The notes under the pieces: generated by a model | Told to the model about the DNA's origin: nothing | What the model saw: the letters and a program-made list of their open reading frames with translations, nothing else | Database searches by the model: none | Assembly: GCA_002292265.1 (NCBI GenBank) | Contig: DBBQ01000023.1 | Span: 105,598 to 147,785 of the forward strand | From: Flavobacteriaceae bacterium UBA980 | GTDB lineage: Bacteria > Bacteroidota > Bacteroidia > Flavobacteriales > Flavobacteriaceae | Length of the DNA: 42,188 bases | Direction: 5' to 3' | Translations under genes and position numbers: made by a program | Part shown: positions 23,949 through 32,335 of the stretch, in pieces | How positions within the stretch are numbered: position 1 is the first letter of the stretch | How the letters are laid out: the number at the start of each line of letters is the position of its first letter

Positions 23949-24761
23949 CTACCGCAGACTCAAATCGTCTAGAATATCGGTATAGGAGGGTTGAAGGTGG
24001 TGGGGGAGTTTGTTTTCTTTGGGCAGAGTAGCGAGATACCGCATGGTGTTTGAAGTGTAGACCTGTTTGTATATGCCAGACTTATTGTGTCTTCGTTCAA
24101 TTAACGTACGGATAAAGTCAAAATGGGAAATCAAATCTGTGCTTCCCAAATGGTAAACCCCTGTCTTTTTGTGATTGATCAGATAGTGAATTTGTTGACT
24201 GAGACGAACGTCGCTATTGACATTGATAATGGTGTTGGGAAAGACTTCAATTGAAACGTCTTTTTTTATTGCTGTGTCAATTTCTAGTGTCCTAGGTGCA
24301 TTGATCCCAAAAATCATGGGTAAACGGATCACGACATATTTCCCTACGGGCAAATGGAGGAGTTGATTTTCAATTTTTATTTTAAAATGACCATAAACAC
24401 TCTCGGAAAGAGTTTTGTCGTATTCGTAGGAGGGGTAATGCCGAAAGGAATCGAAAACATTAGCTGAAGAGAGAAACATGATTCTGCAATTGTGTGTTCT
24501 AACGTGCTCTGCAAGATAGCGATGTGCTTCTACTTGTGCAGTAAAATCACCTCGTAAGGCAGAGATAATCAGCTTGGGTTTTAATTCTTTAAGGAGTTGT
24601 TTCAACCCTCCTTTTTCGAGGCTGTAGGAAAAAAAGAGTGCGTTTTTTTCGTAGCCCTCAGCACTGTGGTAGGTTCCATAGGTTTTGTAGTAGGGTCCGA
24701 GTTCTTTGTAAAGGGTATTTCCAATAAATCCACTAGCCCCTAAAATCAGTATGGGTTTCAA
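23949..24761 (-). CDS. RmlD-like NAD(P)-dependent sugar-nucleotide reductase (SDR superfamily)
   Basis: 270 residues. The Rossmann motif LILGASGFIGNTLYKEL is at the N terminus, and the active-site YxxxK appears as YEYDKTLSE near residue 125. The overall pattern (ALRGDF, ANVFDS, RLPMIFGIN, YHLGSTDLISHFDFI) resembles dTDP-4-dehydrorhamnose reductase and other short extended-SDR proteins. No rml or polysaccharide genes are adjacent, so the substrate is unknown. It follows gcvT by 3 bases, and is probably co-transcribed with it. Confidence 0.75.
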   Translation of the reverse strand: MKPILILGASGFIGNTLYKELGPYYKTYGTYHSAEGYEKNALFFSYSLEKGGLKQLLKELKPKLIISALRGDFTAQVEAHRYLAEHVRTHNCRIMFLSSANVFDSFRHYPSYEYDKTLSESVYGHFKIKIENQLLHLPVGKYVVIRLPMIFGINAPRTLEIDTAIKKDVSIEVFPNTIINVNSDVRLSQQIHYLINHKKTGVYHLGSTDLISHFDFIRTLIERRHNKSGIYKQVYTSNTMRYLATLPKENKLPHHLQPSYTDILDDLSLR

Positions 24762-24764
24762 GAT

Positions 24765-25850
24765 TTAAGATTTAATAAAAGGGGGTTTTATGACTTGAGC
24801 AGGACAAAATTTTTCACGAATCAGAACACCGATTGAGGTGCCAGGTTTTGCAAAATTAGAATCGATATAGCCCAGTCCAATTCCTTGAGATAAAACTGGA
24901 GATTGGGTTCCTGAGGTGACGGTTCCAATTGGATTGTTTTCCACATCCACCAACGTATATCCACTTCTTGGAATTGCACGAGCTTCCATTGTAAAACCAA
25001 TCAGCTTTTGGAAAGTTCCATCGGCTTTTTGCTGTGCAATGTTTTCGGAATTGATAAATCCGGTTTCAGGACGTGTTACCCAGCCCAATCCTGCAGCGAT
25101 GGGTGAAGTTGTATCGTTGATTTCATTACCGTAAAGACAATAGCCCATTTCGGTTCTGAGTGTATCTCGAGCCGCAAGTCCCGCAGGAATAATTCCATAA
25201 GGAGCTCCTGCTTGGAGTACAGCGTTCCACACTTTTTCTGCCTCCCTTGCCGGGAAATAGATCTCAATACCGCCTGCTCCAGTATAACCCGTTGTAGCAA
25301 TAATTACCTGTTCACAACCTGCAAAAGAGGTCGTGGTGTGTGCATAAAACGGGAGACTTTCTAAAGGAAAGTCAGTAAGCAGCTGCATGGCTTCAATAGC
25401 TTTAGGTCCTTGTATGGCGAGTAGGGCAGTAGCGTCGGAATGATCTTCTACTAGCGCATTGAAGTTTTGATTGTGTTTTTGAATCCAATTCCAATCCTTT
25501 TCGATGTTGGAAGCATTGATGACTAATAGATAGCGTTCTTCCGCCAAACGATACACGATTAAATCGTCTACGACACCTCCTTGCTCATTGGGAAAATAGT
25601 TGTATTGAGCTTTTCCCACAATTAGTTTAGAAATATCGTTGCTGCAAACATATTGGAGTAAATCCAAGGCATTGGGTCCCGAGACATAAAATTCCCCCAT
25701 ATGAGAAACATCAAAAACCCCCAGGCTTTCTCGAACCGTGAGATGTTCTATTTTTACACCGCTGTACTGCACAGGCATTTCAAAACCACCAAAAGGTGTC
25801 ATTTTTGCATTCAACGCCAAATGCGTATGGTAAAGTGTTGTTTTTTTCAT
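24765..25850 (-). CDS. gcvT: Aminomethyltransferase (glycine cleavage system T protein)
   Basis: 361 residues. GcvT transfers the aminomethyl carbon from the lipoylated H protein to tetrahydrofolate, releasing ammonia. The N terminus [25 protein letters not shown], the catalytic VSHMGE region ([14 protein letters not shown] with the conserved aspartate), [15 protein letters not shown] and [19 protein letters not shown] are diagnostic. The other gcv genes are not in the window. The start codon is only 30 bases from the divergent aminopeptidase start, and the SDR gene follows after 3 bases. Confidence 0.96.
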   Translation of the reverse strand: MKKTTLYHTHLALNAKMTPFGGFEMPVQYSGVKIEHLTVRESLGVFDVSHMGEFYVSGPNALDLLQYVCSNDISKLIVGKAQYNYFPNEQGGVVDDLIVYRLAEERYLLVINASNIEKDWNWIQKHNQNFNALVEDHSDATALLAIQGPKAIEAMQLLTDFPLESLPFYAHTTTSFAGCEQVIIATTGYTGAGGIEIYFPAREAEKVWNAVLQAGAPYGIIPAGLAARDTLRTEMGYCLYGNEINDTTSPIAAGLGWVTRPETGFINSENIAQQKADGTFQKLIGFTMEARAIPRSGYTLVDVENNPIGTVTSGTQSPVLSQGIGLGYIDSNFAKPGTSIGVLIREKFCPAQVIKPPFIKS

Positions 25851-25880
25851 AAGTTCACTCCAAAATTTATACCTATCAAA

Positions 25881-27503
25881 ATGAAGAATGTTATTCTATT
25901 ACTTTCTGTTTTTAGCTTTTTAAACTTTTTAAGCCCACAAGCGGTCAATGGACAAAAGTCGGAACTTTCATCGGATTTTCATAGCGAACGACGACAACAA
26001 TTAAGAGAAAAACTTCCGAACAATTCGGTAGCAGTTTTTTTCTCTTCTCCAGTTCGAAATCGAGCGAATGATGTAGATTTTGAATACCATCCCGATCCTA
26101 ACTTTTATTACTTGACCGGATGGAACGAGCCCCACGCTGTGCTTTTGTTGTTCAGTACGCCACAAATAGACGAACTCGGTTCGTATTTTGAAAAACTGTA
26201 TGTACGCGAACGCGATGCGCGAAACGAAATGTGGAATGGGAGGCGTCTAGGTGTGGCTGGAGCGTTAACTATGGGTTTTGACCGAGTAGCATTAAAGGAA
26301 TTGTTTTTAACAGACAAACACGATTTCAATCGTTTTGATACCGTTTTTATGTTTGATTTTAAAAACGATGTACGAGATAGAAGTGATTCGAGTGATCTTT
26401 TTGATCTTCAAAAGAATTTTAAACAAGCAATCAACTTTCCTGAAAATTTTGACCCAGAGCGTTATCGATTGTATCAGCGTATTCGCCAAGCAAAAGTTTC
26501 AGAGGTCCCCACCATTAAAAGAATGATCGAATACTACGCAAAATCTGATCCTAGCTTGATGGAAGATCCTGTAATTCAAGATTTTATTACTCAAGCAGAA
26601 GATGAAATAACCTTAACCGATTTAAAGACTAGGACTGCTTTCTTGGTTCGAGATTATAATTTTGATGTGGATCAGTTGGGAACATTTATGGCCAGTTTAC
26701 GTGAAATTAAAACATCTGAGGAGCTCACTTTGTTAAAAAAAGCAGTTCAGATTTCAGCTCAAGGACAGCGTGAAGTGATGAAAGCAATTAAACCGGATAT
26801 GACTGAGCGTGAAGTGCAAGGAATCCATCAATTGGTTTATAAAAAATACGGCGCAGCACACGAGGGCTATCCTTCAATTGTAGGAGCAGGAAATAACGCA
26901 TGTGTACTTCATTACATTACCAATAACAAGACAGATATCAAAAATCAATTGATTTTAATGGACCTTGGCGCAGAGTACAACGGATATACTGCGGATGTCA
27001 CACGAACCATTCCCGTTTCTGGAAAATTCACTCCTGAGCAGCGTGCTTTGTATCAGATTGTTTACGATTCTCAAACTGCAGGAATCAATGCCTCGCAAAA
27101 GGGGGCAAGCTTTCGTGAAATCACACAAGCCTCTTTTGCAGTAGTTCAAGAAGGACTTCTTGAACTTGGAATTATAGAGTCCTCAGAGGAGTTTCGAAAA
27201 TATTTACCACATGGAGTGGCTCACCATATCGGGTTAGATGTTCACGATCCGGGTCTTTATGAAAATTTAGAAACAAATATGGTCATCACCGTGGAACCCG
27301 GGATTTATATTCCAGAGGACAGTCCCTGCGATCCGAAATGGTGGAACATAGGGATCCGAATAGAAGATGATATTTTGATTACTGATGCGGGTCCGATCAA
27401 CCTCTCCGCTGATGCACCAAGAGCATGGGAGGATATCGAGGCTTTAATGAAAGAAAAAAGCGCTTTGGACGATTTTACCTTACCCCCGTTGAAAGTAAAC
27501 TAG
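25881..27503 (+). CDS. Secreted aminopeptidase P family (Xaa-Pro aminopeptidase)
   Basis: 540 residues from the ATG at 25881, which opens a good signal peptide (MKNVILLLSVFSFLNFLSPQ, cleavage near NGQ). The frame is open 180 bases further upstream but that part is antisense to gcvT. The N-terminal aminopeptidase P domain (FFSSPVRNRANDVDFEYHPD) precedes the pita-bread M24 catalytic domain, with metal ligands in ILMDLGAEYNGYTADVTRT, LPHGVAHHIGLDVHD, ITVEPGIYIPE and IGIRIEDDILIT. It probably removes N-terminal residues before proline in the periplasm. Its end overlaps the convergent thrC by 4 bases. Confidence 0.92.
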   Translation: MKNVILLLSVFSFLNFLSPQAVNGQKSELSSDFHSERRQQLREKLPNNSVAVFFSSPVRNRANDVDFEYHPDPNFYYLTGWNEPHAVLLLFSTPQIDELGSYFEKLYVRERDARNEMWNGRRLGVAGALTMGFDRVALKELFLTDKHDFNRFDTVFMFDFKNDVRDRSDSSDLFDLQKNFKQAINFPENFDPERYRLYQRIRQAKVSEVPTIKRMIEYYAKSDPSLMEDPVIQDFITQAEDEITLTDLKTRTAFLVRDYNFDVDQLGTFMASLREIKTSEELTLLKKAVQISAQGQREVMKAIKPDMTEREVQGIHQLVYKKYGAAHEGYPSIVGAGNNACVLHYITNNKTDIKNQLILMDLGAEYNGYTADVTRTIPVSGKFTPEQRALYQIVYDSQTAGINASQKGASFREITQASFAVVQEGLLELGIIESSEEFRKYLPHGVAHHIGLDVHDPGLYENLETNMVITVEPGIYIPEDSPCDPKWWNIGIRIEDDILITDAGPINLSADAPRAWEDIEALMKEKSALDDFTLPPLKVN

Positions 27504-28807
27504 CGGGAGAGTAAAAAATATTTCAATTCTTGATAGTCCCCGATTGGGAAACAGAACTTTTCTTTTTGAAGCACTCCTTTTAAACGTTCAGGGATCTGAA
27601 TTTGTGTTTTAAGAATTTTTTCAACCGCATCCGCAAATTTAATGGGGTGGGCGGTTTCGAGAAAAAGCCCTTGATACGAGCTGGGTTCTTTCTGTGATTC
27701 GATATAAGCTTTTAGGCCTAGAAAACCAACGGCACCATGTGGGTCCGCAACATACCCTTCTTGCTCATAAATTTCTTTGATTGCCTTTTCTGTTTCCTTG
27801 TCTGTGTAACTAAACCCGCTCAAGATTTTTTTTAATTTGAAAAAATCATTGTTGAAGATTTTTTGGATTCTGATAAAGTTACTTGGGGCTCCTACATCCA
27901 TGGCATTGGAAATGGTTTGGATGGATTTTTTTGGAGTGTATTCCCCGGACTCTAAGTATTCAGGAACGGTATTGTTTACATTGGTACTTGCGATAAAATG
28001 AGAGATGGGAAGTCCCATCTGTTGTGCAATTAATCCAGCACACAGATTACCAAAATTTCCGCTAGGAACAGAAACGATTAATTTTTTTTCAGGATTTGGC
28101 CTGTTTTTATAGGCAATGAAATAATAAAACATTTGCGCCAACCAACGCGCAATATTAATCGAATTGGCAGAAGTTAAGTTGACGTTTTGAATCAATTCAG
28201 GATCAATAAAGGCAGATTTGACCATATCTTGACAATCATCAAAAGTACCCTCGACTTCTAAGGCGGTAATATTTTTCCCCAAGGTTGTCAATTGACGTTC
28301 TTGTATTTCACTGACTTTTCCTTTGGGATAAAGAATCACAACTTCGATTCCTTTAACTTTATAAAATCCGTCTGCCACAGCACCTCCAGTATCTCCTGAG
28401 GTTGCAACCAATACAGTAATTTTTTTCTTTTTATCAAGTTGATTGGCATGGGCAAGACAACGTGCCATTAACCGTGCACCCACATCTTTGAACGCGAGAG
28501 TAGGTCCTTGAAAAAGCTCTAATGTTGCAATGTTTTCAGTGATTTGGACGATGGGAAAATCAAAGCTTAATGTGTCTTTTACAATCTTTTTTAACTGCTC
28601 TTTGGGAATGTCATTCCCAACAAAAGGTTGGATGACCCTATAGGCGATTTCGTGGTCTGAATACTGATTTATGTTTTCTATAAAATCCGCATTGAGAGTA
28701 GGAATTTCTTTTGGAAAATACAATCCACGATCCGGGGCAAGGCCTTTTTGAACGGCTTCTAGAAAACCTACATCTTTCGCATTGTGATTTAAACTGTAGT
28801 ATTTCAC
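27500..28807 (-). CDS. thrC: Threonine synthase
   Basis: 435 residues. It converts O-phosphohomoserine to threonine with PLP. The N terminus MKYYSLNHNAKDVGFLEAV with GLAPDRGLYFPKEIP matches the family, the PLP lysine is in QGPTLAFKDVGARL, and the phosphate cup motifs ATSGDTGGAVADGF and SVPSGNFGNLCAGL are present. It lies 3 bases downstream of thrB and ends the thrABC operon. PLP would come from the PdxH encoded at 12282-12929. Confidence 0.96.
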   Translation of the reverse strand: MKYYSLNHNAKDVGFLEAVQKGLAPDRGLYFPKEIPTLNADFIENINQYSDHEIAYRVIQPFVGNDIPKEQLKKIVKDTLSFDFPIVQITENIATLELFQGPTLAFKDVGARLMARCLAHANQLDKKKKITVLVATSGDTGGAVADGFYKVKGIEVVILYPKGKVSEIQERQLTTLGKNITALEVEGTFDDCQDMVKSAFIDPELIQNVNLTSANSINIARWLAQMFYYFIAYKNRPNPEKKLIVSVPSGNFGNLCAGLIAQQMGLPISHFIASTNVNNTVPEYLESGEYTPKKSIQTISNAMDVGAPSNFIRIQKIFNNDFFKLKKILSGFSYTDKETEKAIKEIYEQEGYVADPHGAVGFLGLKAYIESQKEPSSYQGLFLETAHPIKFADAVEKILKTQIQIPERLKGVLQKEKFCFPIGDYQELKYFLLSR

Positions 28808-28810
28808 TGA

Positions 28811-29731
28811 TTATAAAATTTTGATTCCCTGCTGGTTGATTGGGGAAAGATGTACATCGTAGTCTAGTCCAATCTGATCATAAAACGTTTTCATTGCATC
28901 GCCTACTTTTTTGGCAGTTTCTCTTCCTCTGGACAAAGCAAAAATAGAAGGTCCAGAACCTGAGATGCCACTGCCTAAAGCACCTGAATCTAGGGCGGCT
29001 TGTTTTACCTCATTGAATTTTGGTATTAGCATTGCACGCAAGGGCTCAATCACTTCGTCTTGCATACTTCTGGAAAGAAGTTCATAGTTCTCAGTGTAAA
29101 GGGCACTGATAAAGGCACCGAGATTACCCCATTGGGCTACCCCTTTTTGAAGCGGAATATCACTTTTTAAAATGGCTCTGGAATGAATGGTTTTAAGTTC
29201 TATTTTAGGATGAATAACTGTAGCCACTAAATCCGGAGGAGTAGGAAGTTTGATGATGTCTAAAGTAGCATTGCATCGGACTAAAGTAAACCCTCCCAAG
29301 AGTACAGGTGCTAAATTATCCGCGTGCGCTGCACCACTTGCCAGGGCTTCACCCGCCATGGCAAACTGAACCAATTCAGCTCGGGTATAGGGTGCTCCCA
29401 ATAATTCATTTACAGCGAATACAGCTCCTGCTGCACTGGCCGCACTACTTCCAATGCCACTCCCCGGTTTGATTCTTTTATCGATATCGATCCGAAAGCC
29501 TTCTTTTGAAGGATGGGCCTCCAGAAAAGCGGAAACGGCTACACTGGCAACATTTTTTAAAGGATCTTTGGGTAATTCTTGTCCAGTAACTGTCCCAATC
29601 TGCACTCCGGGTGTTTTGGTTTTACTGACGTGCATCACGTCTCCTACGGGGTCTAAACAAAACCCCAGTACATCAAATCCACAGGAAACATTGGCTACAC
29701 TTGCTGGTGCAAAAATCTTAATTTCTTCCAT
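28811..29731 (-). CDS. thrB: Homoserine kinase
   Basis: 306 residues from the ATG at 29729-29731 (MEEIKIFAPASVANVSCGFD), 1 base after the thrA stop; an in-frame start 33 bases upstream lies inside thrA and is less likely. It is a GHMP kinase: the ATP loop is PGSGIGSSAASAAGAVFA and the C-terminal motif GSGISGSGPSIFAL. It phosphorylates homoserine for thrC. Normal length and operon position. Confidence 0.95.
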   Translation of the reverse strand: MEEIKIFAPASVANVSCGFDVLGFCLDPVGDVMHVSKTKTPGVQIGTVTGQELPKDPLKNVASVAVSAFLEAHPSKEGFRIDIDKRIKPGSGIGSSAASAAGAVFAVNELLGAPYTRAELVQFAMAGEALASGAAHADNLAPVLLGGFTLVRCNATLDIIKLPTPPDLVATVIHPKIELKTIHSRAILKSDIPLQKGVAQWGNLGAFISALYTENYELLSRSMQDEVIEPLRAMLIPKFNEVKQAALDSGALGSGISGSGPSIFALSRGRETAKKVGDAMKTFYDQIGLDYDVHLSPINQQGIKIL

Positions 29732-29732
29732 A

Positions 29733-32183
29733 TTATCGTTTTCCAATTCGAATGATGTCTCCAAAAATTCCTCCAGCAGTTACTTCGGCTCCCGCCCCCG
29801 CCCCTTTTACAATAAGGGGTTGTTCTTTGTATCGGTTGGTGTAAAACAAAATGATGTTGTCACTACCTTCTAAATTATAAAAATCGTGATCGGAATTAAT
29901 TTCTTGAAGTCCTACCGAGGCCTTACCCTTTTCCAATTGAGCGACGTACTTTAATCTCGCCTTTTTTTCAGTTGCGCGTTTTAATAAATTTTGAAAGTGG
30001 GTTTCATTTTTTTCTATTGCCGAATAAAACACCTCGTTGGAGTCTGTCTGCAGTACTTCCTCTGGTAAAAAACGATTGTTCTGAATATCTTCCAATTCCA
30101 AACTAAATCCACTTTCACGCGCTAGGATTAAAATTTTTCTGGCCACATCCACTCCACTGAGATCTATTTTGGGATCGGGTTCTGTGTAGCCTTCCTCTTG
30201 TGCACGCTGTACGACCTCTTTAAAGGAAGTTTTAGAAGTAAAATTATTAAAGACAAAATTTAAACTCCCAGAGAGAATGGCTTGGATTTTATGAATTTCA
30301 TCTCCTGATGCGATGAGGTTGTTCAGGGTATCTATTACGGGAAGCCCAGCACCTACATTGGTTTCAAATAAAAAGGGAGTTCCAAAGCGCCTCGCGGTTT
30401 TCTTTAAATCGAGGTAGTTCGACAAGGAGCTAGCACAGGCAATTTTATTGCAGGTGACTACCCCAATATTGTGTTCTAAATACCGCCCGTATTCGTTTGC
30501 AATAACTTCATTGGCTGTGTTGTCCACAAAGATGCTATTGCGAAGGTTCAATTGCTTTATATGATGAAAGAAGCCATCTCGATCCGCTTTAACCTCACTT
30601 CGATCTAATTGCTCTTTCCAATTGATTAACTCGATAGGATTTTCCTGGAGAAGCATTTTTCTGGAGTTGGAAAGTGCAATCACTCTAATTTTTAATCTCA
30701 AATGCTCCAAGAGATAGTCTTGTTGCCTTTGGATTTGTTCCAAGAGTTTTCCACCTACATTCCCCACACCGGTAATAAACAGATTTAGCTCTTTGGTTTG
30801 TTCTTCAAAAAAGCTTTCGTGAATCGTATTCAACGCTTTTTGGGTATTTTTTTTGTCAATAACAAGGGATATATTTCGCTCTGAAGCTCCTTGTGCAATT
30901 GCTCGAATATTGATATTATTTGCCCCCAGGCTACTGAAAAGTTTCCCACTAATCCCTTGGTGATCTTTCATACGATCTCCTACAACGGCGATATTAGTCA
31001 TGTCTGTCTCAATTTTTGCTGGAGCTACTTTTTTGAGACTGATTTCAAAGGCAAAATGTGCATCGATTGCTTTTTTTGCAAGTGCTGCATCTTCTGAACG
31101 AACCCCAATGCAGATGGAGTGTTCCGAAGAGGCCTGGGTAATCATGATGATGTTGATTTGTTTTAAGGAAAGACATTCAAACAAGCTTTTGGAAAACCCA
31201 GGAATTCCAATCATTCCGCTTCCTTCCAAACTGATTAATGCAACATCTTCAATATGACTGACGCCTTTTACGGTAGCGCCTTCCTTTTGTATGGCTCCAT
31301 CTTGGTCTATACGAGTTCCTTTTGCAGAAGCATTAAACGTATTTTTGATGACGACCGGAATCTTTTTTTCAATCAAGGGTTGTAGGGTAGGGGGATAAAT
31401 GACCTTCGCTCCGAAATGAGAAAGTTCCATAGCCTCGTGATAGGATAACTTTTCAACAGGTTGAGCTTGGCTCACCAACTTGGGGTTTGCAGTAAACATT
31501 CCGCTTACATCGGTCCAAATTTCCAATACCGGAGCGTGGACATAGTTGGCCAGAAGTGAGGCTGTATAATCAGATCCACCTCGACCTAGAGTTGTTGTGT
31601 TACCTTCTTCGTCTTGCGCTACAAACCCAGGAACGAGTAGGATGTCATTTTTAGTTTCTTCTAGGAAAGCGGTTGTTTTCTCAGCACTTAATTCATGGTT
31701 AACAACTTCCCGATCGTTGACAGTATGGGTGAACAATAGCTCTGTTGCATCTTTACGAGTTACGTTGCAATCTTGATGTTTTAGAATATTAAAAATGAGC
31801 GTACTGGATAAAATCTCTCCATAGCTAGAAATCTTAGAAAGACTTTTTTTAGTAAGTTCATTAAGGTTATAGATGGACTCGAGTAGCTCTTCAAGTTCAT
31901 TGAGTTGTGACTTCAAAAAACTGATGCTCTCACTTTGTTGAGTTACAGGAATAAAATATTCAATTTGATTTAAATGCTTGGTTTCTATAGTTGAAAGATG
32001 CTCTTTGTAGTTTGGAACACCAGAACTCGCATTTTCTGCCATCTCCACGAGGAGATTCGTTATTCCTCCTAGCGCAGAGACTACGACAATTTGAGTTTCG
32101 CTAGTGCTTTTTACAATGTCTATAACATGTGTGAGACTCTGAGGATTAGCTACAGAAGTACCACCAAATTTTAAAACCTTCAT
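29733..32183 (-). CDS. thrA: Bifunctional aspartate kinase / homoserine dehydrogenase I
   Basis: 816 residues from the ATG at 32181-32183 (MKVLKFGGTSV); the frame is open a further 18 bases. The aspartokinase domain occupies about residues 1-290 (KFGGTSV, GRGGSDYTASLLA), two ACT regulatory domains about 300-450 (including VAVVGDRMKDHQGISGKLF), and the NADPH-dependent homoserine dehydrogenase the rest (FITGVGNVGGKLLEQ, VDNTANEV, GAGLPVIDTLNN). It commits aspartate to the threonine/methionine branch. The ACT domains suggest threonine feedback. First gene of thrABC; the leader after the candidate promoter shows no threonine-rich leader peptide. Confidence 0.96.
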   Translation of the reverse strand: MKVLKFGGTSVANPQSLTHVIDIVKSTSETQIVVVSALGGITNLLVEMAENASSGVPNYKEHLSTIETKHLNQIEYFIPVTQQSESISFLKSQLNELEELLESIYNLNELTKKSLSKISSYGEILSSTLIFNILKHQDCNVTRKDATELLFTHTVNDREVVNHELSAEKTTAFLEETKNDILLVPGFVAQDEEGNTTTLGRGGSDYTASLLANYVHAPVLEIWTDVSGMFTANPKLVSQAQPVEKLSYHEAMELSHFGAKVIYPPTLQPLIEKKIPVVIKNTFNASAKGTRIDQDGAIQKEGATVKGVSHIEDVALISLEGSGMIGIPGFSKSLFECLSLKQINIIMITQASSEHSICIGVRSEDAALAKKAIDAHFAFEISLKKVAPAKIETDMTNIAVVGDRMKDHQGISGKLFSSLGANNINIRAIAQGASERNISLVIDKKNTQKALNTIHESFFEEQTKELNLFITGVGNVGGKLLEQIQRQQDYLLEHLRLKIRVIALSNSRKMLLQENPIELINWKEQLDRSEVKADRDGFFHHIKQLNLRNSIFVDNTANEVIANEYGRYLEHNIGVVTCNKIACASSLSNYLDLKKTARRFGTPFLFETNVGAGLPVIDTLNNLIASGDEIHKIQAILSGSLNFVFNNFTSKTSFKEVVQRAQEEGYTEPDPKIDLSGVDVARKILILARESGFSLELEDIQNNRFLPEEVLQTDSNEVFYSAIEKNETHFQNLLKRATEKKARLKYVAQLEKGKASVGLQEINSDHDFYNLEGSDNIILFYTNRYKEQPLIVKGAGAGAEVTAGGIFGDIIRIGKR

Positions 32184-32237
32184 ATACAATTTTAAAGTCA
32201 ACCTTTTCTAGGACAGATCGGGTCAATAAAACAAGCG

Positions 32238-32264
32238 CAAAAATACTATTTATTGCTAGGATTA
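32238..32264 (-). promoter_or_regulatory. Candidate thrABC promoter, TTA-N17-TATTTTTG
   Basis: On the minus strand TATTTTTG (32245-32238) matches TAnnTTTG, with TTA (one mismatch to TTG) 17 bases upstream. The transcript leader to thrA would be about 45-50 bases. Confidence 0.45.
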
Positions 32265-32335
32265 AGACCATTTATGAATAAAAAGGTTTTAAAGGCAAAA
32301 TCTTTTATGGAGTATGAAATGAAAAGGTCTTTTTT

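Noticed and set aside
25701..25880. 60-residue N-terminal extension of the aminopeptidase
   Set aside because: It is antisense to the gcvT N terminus; the ATG at 25881 gives a good signal peptide.
32184..32335. Threonine attenuator in the thrA leader
   Set aside because: No leader peptide rich in Thr or Ile codons and no terminator/antiterminator pair is visible between the candidate promoter and thrA.
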